Below are positions 34,437 to 46,000 of a DNA stretch of 64,000 nucleotides, piece by piece. Origin of the DNA: Tubulanus polymorphus (taxonomy: Eukaryota; Nemertea; Palaeonemertea; Tubulaniformes; Tubulanidae); the NCBI RefSeq assembly GCF_964204645.1, contig NC_134033.1, forward strand, positions 12,836,155 through 12,900,154, given 5' to 3'. Position 1 is the first letter of the stretch, and each line of letters opens with the position of its first letter. The notes beneath the pieces were generated by a model. That model was not told the origin of the DNA. It saw only the letters and a list, made by a program, of their open reading frames with translations, and made no database searches. The position numbers and the translations under genes are program-made.

Positions 34437-35626
34437 GTGATGACGATCCACCAGGCGTCGCTTTTTAATCAACTTTCAACTGGGTTGTTAGGATTCCACT
34501 ATCCGGATTGTCATCGTAAGGAGCCACCCCATTAAGTCGTCACCGGAACTCATTGTTCTTATCAAAAGCAAAGAACATTTATATTCAATTATAATTGAAA
34601 ATTGAAGAAGAAACTGAAATGCAGAAGACCAACCAGCTACTAGCGAACCTGGTGGATTCTCACTTGCCATAAGGATTATGGCAATCATGGGGTGATTGCC
34701 GGCAACCTATACTTAAACTATTCTAGTCAATGGTCCTTAGAAAAGAACAACCCGCTAAAACATGAACATTATCCGTCAATTTATTTCAACAAAAAATGTC
34801 TCCAATTGTAAGTACGTATGTCAGCAGTAAAATCAAAATAAATTATAATTGTATATAATGAAAATATAGAAGAAAATATCCCTGCGTTGAATGAAACATT
34901 GTGTATGTTTAGTTGTTAATCTACGCGGCCTTGTGTTGTCAGGTTTAATTAAATATCTCGTTCAGCTTCTTCGACGGACGCCATCACTTTACCGGCCAGT
35001 CCTAACATCGTTTCACCTACAAATACAGGAGGACAGCATCGAATTAGAATCCCTACCTGTGAATTGCACCGGAGAGACCAATTTGACGGCAGTTCAGAGA
35101 ACCTGAGGCGAATTTATCGAAACGCACCCGACCGAATTCCGGGTACGTTGCTTGACGGGTATATAGGGTACTCAATAACGAGTATCCTTTGTGGATAAAT
35201 GAGTTATGTTGGTTTTTGTTGCGATGAATATAGCGGTAGTGTATATGAGTGGCTGCCATTTTTTCTCACTTAGGCGTACTCAGGGTAACCATGCTCTTGA
35301 GTATGGTAAGGCAAGTCCATCATCCAAAATTGACTTTCTGTATATATGTATATATTGTTTTCTTTTTCTACCGTTTCGGTGTTCATTGACGATCATGTCA
35401 TTTGATTATGGTGAATAAACTAACTGAGATGACTATTAGAATATCGTCGAAACGTCGAATAAACTACACTTGCTCTAGGAAACATTTTCGGACTTTATTT
35501 TTCGTTATTATTGTGGGATAAAGTGTCTTAAAAGTTGAATACACCATTGGATAATGTGCCGAGTATCATCACTTGAAACATGATTCCATCATTATCGGTA
35601 CTACACAGTTGGGCTAACCAGATTAG
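34437..35626. other. Intergenic region between convergent genes
   Basis: AATAAA at 34838-34843 is a candidate poly(A) signal for the receptor. A motif GATGACTATTAGAATATCGTCGAAACG at 35428-35454 (given here as two parts: GATGACTATTAG and TCGTCGAAACG) resembles Penelope-like element ends. No gene. Confidence 0.5.
35494..35499 (-). promoter_or_regulatory. Candidate poly(A) signal (AATAAA) for the GPRPD precursor
   Basis: TTTATT on plus equals AATAAA on minus, about 130 nt after the proposed stop codon. It fits the expected distance for a short 3'UTR. Confidence 0.5.
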
Positions 35627-37781
35627 TTAACGTTTCGATAAAGTCGCCTCTAAAATCCCAGACAGGCAGATATTCGAAAAATCAATCACAGAAATAATAT
35701 ATACTTACGTAACAATTCTTTCAGAGCCGTTCCGATATCGGTTAGCGCATCTTTACCGTCGCCGAGTAAGTCGGTAATGTTAGCGTCTTTCAGGGCGTCG
35801 ATTTTCTCCTGCAGCGCTTGTTTCAGCTCGTCGAGATTTCCGGCGAAGTTTTCGTCGATGATGTTGGCGATCGATTTACCGATATCGCCGATACTTTCTA
35901 ATTTCTGTCGAGAGAAATAACACATAGATTACGTATAGACTTTGTATATGAATTCACGGCTTTGCTCAGTCAATGACGTCACACTCGAGGTATATGTATA
36001 AACATGTATTCATACCTCCTGAAGATCGTCGATATGTGGCTTCAGAAAATCAGTGATTGAAGAAAAGTCAATTTTTGGCTGTGGCGCTGGGCCATCAGGT
36101 CGGGGTCCTCGCTTTACAAGGTCAGGTCGGGGTCCTCGCTTTACAAGGTCAGGTCGGGGTCCTCGCTTTACAAGGTCAGGTCGGGGTCCTCGCTTTACAA
36201 GGTCAGGTCGGGGTCCTCGCTTTACAAGGTCAGGTCGGGGTCCTCGCTTTACAAGGTCAGGTCGGGGTCCTCGCTTTACAAGGTCAGGTCGGGGTCCTCG
36301 CTTTACAGGGTCAGGTCGGGGTCCTCGCTTTACAAGGTCAGGTCGGGGACCTCGTTTCGTAATGAACGATTCAAAATCGCTTTTAACATTTTCGCCGATC
36401 GATCGAAGAGAGCGCTTATGCGTGTCTGAAAACAAAATCGAATAACAAATTATCTCAAAATAATGTCTTTACCACTTGCTTTCTACGGGAATGAAATATC
36501 ATGAATTCAAAAATATCTTACCCAGTATCGAGTCAATTTGTTCTTTGATTTCGTTCATTTTCTCTTGCAATTTGGCTTTGAAGTCGATTTGTCCGATGTT
36601 TTTGAAGACCTCTTTCAACTTGTCGACGGCCAGATCGAAAGCGGCGGCGGCTTTTTTACTGTTCGCCACGATCGAATCGCGTAGGTTCTTGTAAACGTCC
36701 ATGCCGTGTAGGGCGATGCTGGACGCGACGTCCCGTCTCCGCCGACCGAATAACATGCCTATGGTATTCTTCATGTTGCCTAAAGGATTCGAACTGTTTT
36801 ATAAAAGTCTACTGGGGTACGTGAAAATTTCAGGGATGCGTTAGCTTTAGGGAGGGCTTTCGTTTTATCAACCGCAGTGGATGCGTCTAAAATTCTTTTA
36901 CTGAAATGCGCTGTAATACTTTGATTTTATGCATTTGTTGCACCAGATTTTCTAGGTCTAATCCGTGTGCATTCGGCATTCCCCGCTTAGGGTTTTTAAA
37001 TATATCGAGGCAGAAACGTAAACAACTCGACCGTTGAATACGAATTTCTCGAAACTGTTCGTCACAAACTAAAAATATAACGATATTTTCGGCAAATTCG
37101 TTCGTTGAGCTGTAACTTTAATATGTTTTTAAAACCGAACTGCCGACTTTAAACAGAATTGTATGAATTTCCCATTTTATAATTGTCTACAACCTTGGAA
37201 TGTGATTTATAGTAATATATATATTTAGATCATTAGCATCAATTTGCGAGGAAGGAATTGGTTTTGAAGAAAGACGCTTCGCTTGTAGAAGGTTTGACGA
37301 TTGAATTTGTTTTCGCAGTTTGCCTAGGGAATGAATGAGGTATTTTTTTTCAGAATATCACAGGCCCTAAAGATCGATAAATCCATAACGGAAAACTATT
37401 TTCAAGGATGGAGTTTGTTTTAAGTTGTAATTCAGGACCCAGTTCTACAGTTGTAAGTTAGAGTAAATTCTGAGTTAAAGTTAGTTCAATTTCAATGAGT
37501 TTACTCTGCTCTGAGTCAAATCTTAACTCAGAACTGTGGAACTGGATCCTGTTATTATATCATACAATTTTCGATTATTATGAAAACGTTTTACCGATGT
37601 ATATTTTACCTTTCAACAGATCGAGGCTTTCGTTGGTGATCTTACTCAAAGTTTCCTTTCCGACGCCTTTAAATCCATTGGTCAATTTGTCGATATTCTT
37701 CTCGAAGAAGCTGTTGAAGTTAAAGCCGTGAACTGCTCCTACGAGGAGTACCACGACGCACAGCGCGGTTAACAATTTCAT
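35627..37781 (-). CDS. Secreted precursor with ten GPRPD units separated by Lys-Arg; novel peptide-precursor candidate
   Basis: No known family recognised. Exons: 37781-37610, 36779-36522, 36425-36016, 35904-35709, 35649-35627; total 1059 nt (352 aa), phases consistent. Start: ATG directly after an acceptor, followed by a clear signal peptide (MKLLTALCVVVLLVGAVHG). Then an amphipathic helical region; an RRRR site; a longer helical, Ala/Lys-rich region (DLAVDKLKEVFKNIG); HKR; then an array with period nine, GPRPDLVKR, of which nine units end in KR (one has DPV) and a tenth reads GPRPDGPAPQPK. A C-terminal helical segment (LKQALQEKIDALKD) follows. Dibasic cleavage would release about nine GPRPDLV heptapeptides (inference). 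If the last donor (GTAAGT at 35708) is not used, the protein ends a few residues later at 35686. Alternative: a structural or amphipathic secreted protein with a minisatellite expansion. Confidence 0.8.
36105..36360. repeat. 27-bp tandem repeat inside an exon
   Basis: About ten in-frame copies of GGTCAGGTCGGGGTCCTCGC plus TTTACAA (plus strand). Unit length is a multiple of three, so copy changes preserve the frame. Copies are almost identical; the first in gene order uses some synonymous codons (GGGGACCTCGTTTCG). Confidence 0.95.
37434..37551. repeat. Palindromic interspersed repeat in an intron
   Basis: GGACCCAGTTCTACAGTTGT and CAGAACTGTGGAACTGGATC form an imperfect hairpin close to the 37610 splice donor of the GPRPD precursor. 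Same family as 3867-3976. Confidence 0.7.
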
Positions 37782-39856
37782 CTGAAACACAGGACAGAAT
37801 GAATTTTCAAACAGTTTTCCATTTTTGATTTCTTACCACGTACAATCTAGTATCTTGGGGGTTTCTTTGGAATCTATGTTTTCCAATATAGTTTAAATCG
37901 AAAAGGCAAACTTCCTAAACTACTATCGACACGACTGTTAAAGTGGTTGCGTGTGGTAGGCCTGTACGTTTAACTCGAATTTTGTCATCAAAGGCGTCAT
38001 GAACAAAAATAGAACATTGGCTCTTTATGCAAATTCACGAATGAATATGTATTCCGTTTCTCAATGATTATATAACTAAAAGACATAATCACAATGAACA
38101 TTAACGTTAAGTAATTCATTGAGAGCGCAGCTCAAGTCTAGAGACTGTACCAAAGGATGTGGATATCCCAAAACATGTAAAGAAAAAATTACGAATACTC
38201 ATCACATATTACAATAATAAATATGGTAAGAATATTTTGAAATCTTTAAAAGCTATAACGGAGGTAGATATAGATTTGATAATAACAAAGTTCACAGGAA
38301 TTCCTATACTCGACTAATTATGGCACCAAGAGTGGAGGCCACGTTGTTGCACATTTCAAACCTACCTTTCAGCACGAGAAGAGCTTGTGGTCCGGCGCGG
38401 TTAGATGCGATATTCTAGTCGAACACGGCGTCTATTTCAGATTAGTCGAGTTGGTAATCTAATCTAAAAACTTGCCCGTTCACCGGACATGTCAATGGGA
38501 GCTTATCATCGCTGGACAACGGAATCGACAGTTTGGAGGTTCAGAACATGTGGGAATTTCACACAGCCCTGGCAGTGGTTGTCTCCACCAGTGATCTCCG
38601 TCGCTCTACGATCCTAGTGTACCCACCGTGTGTGGTATTTCTGTGGTATATCAGATACTAAGGTTCTTGGTGAAGCGGCAATATAACGCAAAGGTTACGA
38701 TGTTATTTCGATGGAGGGGAATTTGCTCCTCAATCCGGATCCTCAGCACAGATATTCCTCACGCTACGGGTCTGATCAGTTTCTTTCTCTCGTCGTTGCC
38801 TTACATAAAAATTGCAAATGCATAGAAGTCTTTAGTTCGATCGCTATTACAATGATACAAAGAATAATACAATTTCAGGCTATATCAATTATTATTATCT
38901 ACAATGGAATTTTCTCTTGAAATTCATTTTTTTGGATGAATTGGAGCGTGTAGCAAAAGCAGGCGCTGAGGCAACCCACTATTACATGCGTTTTGCTTCT
39001 TGGGTACCTTCATTGATGCTACAATGAAAATACAATACTATTTTATGATTTCAATGTAAGTAAAATTATCATTATCACTATTAGAAAATTGCAGCAGTTG
39101 TTTGTATGAAATCAGTTATTTTCTTCAACTTGTGCTCGATAGAGCTGATTGAATAACTCATAGCGCCATTCACGTGTTCAGTATCGATAAAGCCGGGACA
39201 TCATACAACGTTTTTCCCCTCCCCTAATTTCTCATATTCTAACATCAAAGAAATACTCGACACAAGATAAGAGATGATATCAACAAGATAGACCATTCAC
39301 GGCAAAACAGCGGGAAACGGTTCCAAACTTCTCGATTAAGATCTGACTCTAGGATTGTATCATCGGAAATGGACTATTTCGATTTTAGAGCCAAACTTAT
39401 CCGAGAATAATATGGAACTGGATCCAGTTTTTATTTAATGCTTAAGAACTTCATAACACTGTATATAATGTATAATGTATATGTAATATAGAATCTCAAC
39501 AGTAATATGAATAAGGTAATAATATTGATATTAATCGTAATAATAGTAATAACCATAATACAAATGCTTTTGCGTAAAAAGAACTAATCTACTTACATTG
39601 AGGATATGAAATACTAAGCCATTATGAAGAGATGGGAATAATTTTTCAAATAATTTCCTAATTTTACCAATTCAAAAACTGCTACTTTCTACCATGGACT
39701 CTTCGTTTAGAGTCCATGTTTCTACTAACTTGTCTTAGCTAGTTGCTGTCTATTTGGAACAGCAATGCGGGTTAAAGCTTAAACTATTTGCAAGCCCCAG
39801 AGTCTGATATATCTCTTTAAATATCGATTCAATATTCCCGAAAAAAGTACGAATTT
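37782..39856. other. Intergenic / upstream of the GPRPD precursor
   Basis: A noncoding first exon of the precursor should lie here, because its start ATG sits right after an acceptor at 37782-37783; it was not identified. The stretch 38300-38640 is less AT-rich but not recognisably coding. TTTATT near 39430 could be the minus-strand poly(A) signal of the hemopexin-domain gene. Confidence 0.4.
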
Positions 39857-42800
39857 CTAGATTTTCAGAAAGTTTACTAACTTTGATTTAATCTCTGATA
39901 AATTTTTTTTTGGGTTTTTGGATGCGCTGCTACCTGGTCGACCTGTGTTCGGGTCGCATCGAAACCAAAACGTTGACGTAGACCGTGGGTACCCATCAGC
40001 TACCTAGAAACAATATTCAGTAGAACAGTTATAAGCAAATAGTTGTTAGGCATTATTTTACACCAAATCTATATCTCACGGGGACGCGTTTCCGCGAGAA
40101 TTAAATATCAGCCATTTTAACATTTCCGCAAGTGAGTTCCTGCTTGAGAACAGCTTTTCCAGTGACAAATCACAATATCTAAAGGGGCAATCAGGGGCGG
40201 ATCCAGGGGGATGGGTAGACAGTATTGGAAGGAAATTTAAGGGCACCTTTCTGATCTTAGGGCACACCCAGTACCCAGGTCAATGCGAGTGCTGAAGGTG
40301 CGACGTCCTTCGAAAGGGGTATGGGGGCCCTCCCCAGAAAATTTTGAAAATATGGTACCATTTAAAGGCTTTTAGAGGGCTTCTAGAGACTAATTCAGAG
40401 CAATTCAGAATAAACGACCCGGACACGGAATTAGCGGTTGCTGAAATAATGCCTTTAAAAATATTGCCGGTGAAATTTCGAAGGGCACTTAAAAATTCTA
40501 GACCGTATTGGGCAATACGGCTAATACGGTCTGGATCCGCCTCTGGCAATCTCATTCTTTATTCAAGATCGAGAATAAAAGGGAAAATAGATACAGTATG
40601 GGGGCATCAACTTGAAGGTCTAAAATATACCAAACAAGTTTGTACTCACTGCGTTGGTAGTTTCGTTTATTTTATAATATTGCGCGCCTTTAAAGAAATA
40701 CAAGACTGTGTTTTCCGGCCTCAACTCCCAGAAATTGAATGCAGCATCGATCTGGACTGGCTGTCCTTTATATTTCGACACCAGCTGCTTGGCGCTTTCG
40801 GCTTGGCGGTAACAATACTTGTAGTAACTATCCCCTAGATATAGAAGATATGATTAAGAATATATTTTGTGGCGTTGCTTTTTTTGTTGTTGTAAGTTTT
40901 CTAACGATGTTTTTACCTTTTATGAAGTAAAAGCAGTTATCGATGCCTACGTAGGCGCCGTCGATGTTGGAGGGAACTCCGGGAAACTCGATGGAAATCT
41001 TTTGCGGATAACCGATTACTAGAACCTGATTGTAGTACTTGTAAACGTCGCTACCCTGCGTGAATAACGAAAAGAATGTCAATGACATCGACTATTCTAT
41101 ACGCTGTAAGGACTTTCGAGAAAGGGTGAGATTGCTTTAATGAGGGAATTAACGATGTTTAATGTTAATCAGAGCTCAAATAATGTCAACATTACCATTT
41201 TGTTATTTGAAATGGTTATAGCGATTTGAATTAGTTGAAAAACTTGATATGAAGGTCTACCCACGGTAGAACTTGGTTTTGATGGTTAACCTGTCGGTTT
41301 TCAGCGACGGGCCACTGAATTTTAGAAAATCTATGGCAAATTCAATGGATTATTTGCTGATATTTTGGTCACCTTGAAGAAATACGTATTACGGGTGTAT
41401 TTTGCATACAGTGCTGCGTCTAGTTTGTTTGGTAGTTCTCCGGACCAGTCGATCTCTATTTTCCGCGGGAATCCCCGGTGCACTCCTCGGCGATACTGGT
41501 CGACTCTCCAATACCAGCGGTCTGTAAAATCAAAACATTTAACTGAAAAAATTTGAGTCCAGACCGCTTTCCCAAAATCATATATGTATCCGATAGTACA
41601 AGAGAAATTCAAAGAGTTCATGAGATCATTCCAAGATCATCCTGATTATGGCCAGCACCTTATAGCTACATGTGTTGAAGTGGTTTTCGCCCCACTTACC
41701 CAACCAAACCTTAGACATAATCAAACCTTTAGAAAGGAGTGGTATCCCAGTACAGGTATGCCAGTAGAACCGTATTATGCAGGGATCCCCACCATATTTG
41801 GATCTCATACTTGCAAAATAGTGGCAAGGAATCCTCTATTTCACTATCAACGACCTACTGATTTCATACATACCACTGTTCTTCGTCACCTATCCTATCT
41901 TTAGAACAATAGCAATTACAATGGGAGCCTACATATTCATTCTAGGTAGCAGTTTTTGGATCCTTACATCCTGAGGCCTTCTCAACATATTATTGCGGCT
42001 TATGCCTATTTTGTATCAATGCGGCCATATTTGACATTTCCTAAGTCTCGCGAGACTTGCAGAATGGTGTGCTTGGAAACCGAGACTTTGAATCCCAAGT
42101 CTCGTGTAACTTGATGAAAATCGTGCACGATCCAACATGGTCGCCTAAATGTAGAACAGGATGTACTAAGTGGGAAAAAATTCATTTACTTATGATTGAT
42201 TTTGACCAATGAGCGAACCTTTAAATATGTAGACTGGTCCATTTTCCGTCGTTGTTATGGCGTCGATTGTTGCGTCTTTGCATATATCCGGCGCGTCGTC
42301 GTGATCTCGTTTGACACGTGACTCCACATCGTCTGCAACGAGATTTTGAAAAATGACGCGCAAAAGAATCTCCGGGGAGCGATATTTCGTACGCGATAGT
42401 ACGAAAATAGTTGCGGAAGAATGAACCTGGCGACCACGGAGAGATATGTGTAAACTTACCCGTTAATGTATGCGATTCATCTACCTGTAAGAGAACAATA
42501 ACAGGGCTGAGTACTGATTCAATAGATAACGTACCTGTTAGGATAATATTTACTACGAACATAGCGCAATCATCGCTTTATTATCGTTATCATTAATTTA
42601 GGCCGTCACGAAAACAATTACTAATACTTCAGTGATTGACAAGCGAGAAATATATAAGAGATTGCGATTCATGGTTTGTTTTTTCTCATTACAGAAGAAG
42701 TTTGGGCCAGTCATGACTTAAACTTAAGACCAGTCTAAGACTGTCTTAGTTCTATAGCTAATACACCGACTTAAGAGCACTGTTGAGATTTGAGACAACT

Positions 42801-45800
42801 TTTGAAATTTGTGATTGGGACCGACTCTATTTACGTCCGGGAAACTTCCAACCGGATTCTTCAACATAGCGTTGTATCACGTGTTCCCCGCGATCTGACG
42901 ATCTCGATGGAATGGACGTTTCGGAGGCCTACAAAATTCACGTGACCAATAATAGATGCGTGCAACGGATGATCCGGACATCACGGATTTGACATGATGG
43001 AAACGGCCCCCATGGTCCACACGAGGGAAGGGGTTCGCAAACATTGTGTGCTAACAAACGGCCCTCAGCTACGAGGGGGGCGGCATCGGTAAAAAGAGAT
43101 CTACGTGATTAAACTACAACATATGCGCCGCATTCCGAGTTAACTAACGCTCGAAAATTCGCCTTCAGTTTATGTCTTCATCAATATGATATTTGCTTAA
43201 GCACGAAAGGTTTTATCTAAAAAACGATAGTTTCAGATTTTCAGTGCTAAAGAAAAACTGTAAGTAATAGACAAAAATTCCAAAGATAATCGGTAAAAAC
43301 CCAACAAAGTCGTATGTACTATACGTGTATTCTGATGTAAGGCAGACCGCCAGCTCGCAAGAATGCTAGTCAAGCGTTACCAATTTTTATCGAGTTATTT
43401 GTGTAAATACACTATATAATATGAAGATCATGTTTCTTCATGCCTGCAGTGAACCTGACATTGAAAACTCGATTGTTTTTTTTTGCGCGCAGACAAAAGA
43501 TAGTGCCATTTACGAACTATTTACTTACATTTTTTTCGGATGTGTTACGTTTGGAATTTCACACCAGCCAGAAAAAGCAAAACATTTCAATTAATTGAAC
43601 TAATTTTCTAACACAGAATATCGATAGAATGAGACAAACGGTTTACCGAACATACAAAACTCCGCTAAAATATTTTATACATATGAACACTTAGATAATT
43701 ACACAACGAATATCTCGTCAATGAACTCGTGTTTACCAACATTCAAAAATGCTATTTGATACGTGATTAACAGAGATTTACCGAAATTAGGACGTGTGCC
43801 ACGAGGCGGAGGCTACGAGTTGATGCCATAATTTGCTTGTCTTGTTTCGTTTTTCCCTTCATTTATTTACATTTCGAGATGAATGCGAGCATCGAGCATA
43901 TACTGGATGCTCAGATCAAATGTCGTTTATCTCTACGATATATTCGTGCTATTTCATGCTATTGCCGGTTTGAGGGTTTGGATTCCATAATTAGTTTTCT
44001 TCGCGCGATGAACTTCCTGTTTTTACTGAAAGCGACTATATATATTTCATGATGTTCAGCCCTATGCGGGTTTGGGTAATAATACATACGTTTGTACATG
44101 CTGCAAAAACCTTCACTCCTAAACCTTCAACAAACTAAAACCCAGTCTGTATTAAAGGAGATTTTTAAGAGCGATATTCTGAAAACGTTTATCTTCGTCT
44201 TCTCGATAGCTCAACGGTAATACTTTTTATAGTCTATTCTAACTATTTGTGAAGTTGGTGAATTTGTTTGATAGTTTTCCCTCCATTTTCTAGTCGATAT
44301 TGATAAACGTACTTGAAATACTCGCTGAAATCTACGCATTCTCTGCTGTAAATATATCACTGAAAGTTTCGAGGCATTTTCTTTTCTTCGCTTACGTATA
44401 ACTACATAATACAAGTTACTTCAGTTTTGTTGAGATTGAAACCATTTGTGCCTGTGAAACGACGTAGACGGCACTAGAATAATATATTAATCATAGCTCA
44501 CCACATGCGCTATCAAAAGCACAACAGATTCTATCGGAAAATTGATACAAATTGGTTCCGACAGAGCTAAGAAAATTGCCTCATCCTTGACATTTATCTT
44601 ATTAAATAGAACGGCCAGATTGAACTTGCATAACAATGCCGTATATATTTATCTTCTACAATACAGGGGACCTGCGGCATAGACATATGACCAGTCTAAG
44701 ACTAAGACTAACTTCTTAGTTTATAGCCCATCTAACATCTTAAAACCAGTAAAACCACTTCTGGACATAAGTCATGACTGCGCAACCAGCCCTAGATACA
44801 AACATATCTATATACCTTTCTATAGACTTTCACTAACTACACTTCAAGTTAGTCCAAGTAAGAATTTCAACTTTATCTGGAATGTATTTGGTCGAATATT
44901 ATTTACACAAAACACAACCCATGTCGGACTACGGACTTCGGACTATAGAAATGGACCACGGTGGATCCCATTGTGCCTTTTACGAAGACCAGCGAGGTCC
45001 AAGTTTCCGAAATTTTGTCCTTTAAGAATTGGTCTCTTAAGATGCTACGACGATCGCCCAGGACTAGAAAGGTACTTAAATTCTAAGACTTCGTTGAGCA
45101 AATGACCACAAGTTCCATTCTATCTCAACACAAAACTGTATCTCACTTTCATTTCTGGACTACAAAAAAATACGAATGTTGAATCGTTACATTTTTAACG
45201 ATTATTATTGACATTGACATCATAGGCTCGATATCGTCTAGTACAATATTTTAATGAGCGCAGACGACCCCGCGGAGCAGGAGGTATTAAATCTAATATA
45301 TTCAATATCTATTCCAGATGTTCGTGATTAGTATCGGCTGGTACTCTTACAAATATCGACAACGGATTCCGAACAACGAACTGTTCGCCGAAAATTAGAA
45401 AATATTCGCAATGAATTATAGATTACATAACATGATATCCGAAGGGGGCATGGCGCACCTCATCAACACACAGCCCTCGCTCTAATTAAAAAAAAAGACC
45501 AGGACGTTAAGAACTAGTTTGGGTGCAGTTTACCTCAAGGTATATTTATAAAATTCGCAAATTTGAGAACCGAGAGTCACGTAGCTTTTCGTAAGGTTTT
45601 CTCCCGTGGGTTATATTGTGTCCCAGGACCGGAGCTTTAGAGAGCGTGAGAAAGAGAAACTACAGGTTTCACAAATGGGATCAAATTGTATCCATATCGA
45701 TAAGATTATGTTATCCTTTTATGTTTTTCTTTCTTCGGCGCTAACGCTCAGCGGTCAGTAGGTTTTAACATGTTTTCTTTTTTTCTACGAAAATTATAAC

Positions 45801-46000
45801 CGAACTGCATTGAAATGAATCGAATCTTAAACTATAGGTTCCGATTTCACGTAGACTGACTCAATATCAAAATATGAATTCAAGTAAAGGTATAAGCAAA
45901 TAAAACGTGAGTGAATCGATACCTGTTTGCCGGCATACGCTGTCGCCAGGCCGATGACCACCACGGCGGCAAGGAGCACCGTACGCCGCAATCCGTCCAT
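39857..46000 (-). CDS. Secreted hemopexin-domain protein lacking a protease domain
   Basis: Hemopexin domains are four-bladed propellers that bind matrix, proteins or heme. Exons: 46000-45923, 42484-42460 (25 nt), 42332-42219, 41521-41373, 41055-40917, 40834-40650, 40003-39857; total 837 nt (278 aa), in frame. Signal peptide LRRTVLLAAVVVIGLATAYA; a short pro-segment; furin-type RVKR; then DICKDATIDAITT...GPVYIFK (blade 1), DRWYWRVD...LPNKLDAALY (2), GSDVYKYYNQ...VPSNIDGAYV (3), GDSYYKYCYRQ...VQIDAAFNF (4), and DGYPRSTSTFWFRC. The first Cys (DIC) and last Cys (FRC) fit the conserved disulfide closing the propeller. The domain end resembles MT-MMP tails (GYPKSALRDWMGC), but no zinc-protease or Cys-switch motif exists. 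The C-terminal tail after GRP is uncertain: a donor at 39933-39932 could replace the read-through end. Closest known organisation is vitronectin or hemopexin-like stand-alone domains. Confidence 0.88.
40192..40545. mobile_element. hAT-like MITE in the hemopexin gene's last intron
   Basis: Inverted ends CAGGGGCGGATCCAG and CTGGATCCGCCTCTG, with GCAAT repeated at both flanks. About 354 bp. CAGRGGCGGATCCAG ends are typical of hAT families. Possible relatives near 2637, 25270 and 53090. Confidence 0.7.
42485..45922. other. Hemopexin-gene intron 1 (3.4 kb), no gene recognised
   Basis: AT-rich sequence with palindromic repeat copies at 42702-42800 and 44660-44800. No coding exon or RNA seen. Confidence 0.6.

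Noticed and set aside
41584-41904. 106-codon plus-strand ORF
   Set aside because: Lies in an intron of the hemopexin gene on the opposite strand; no recognised domain and no supporting context.
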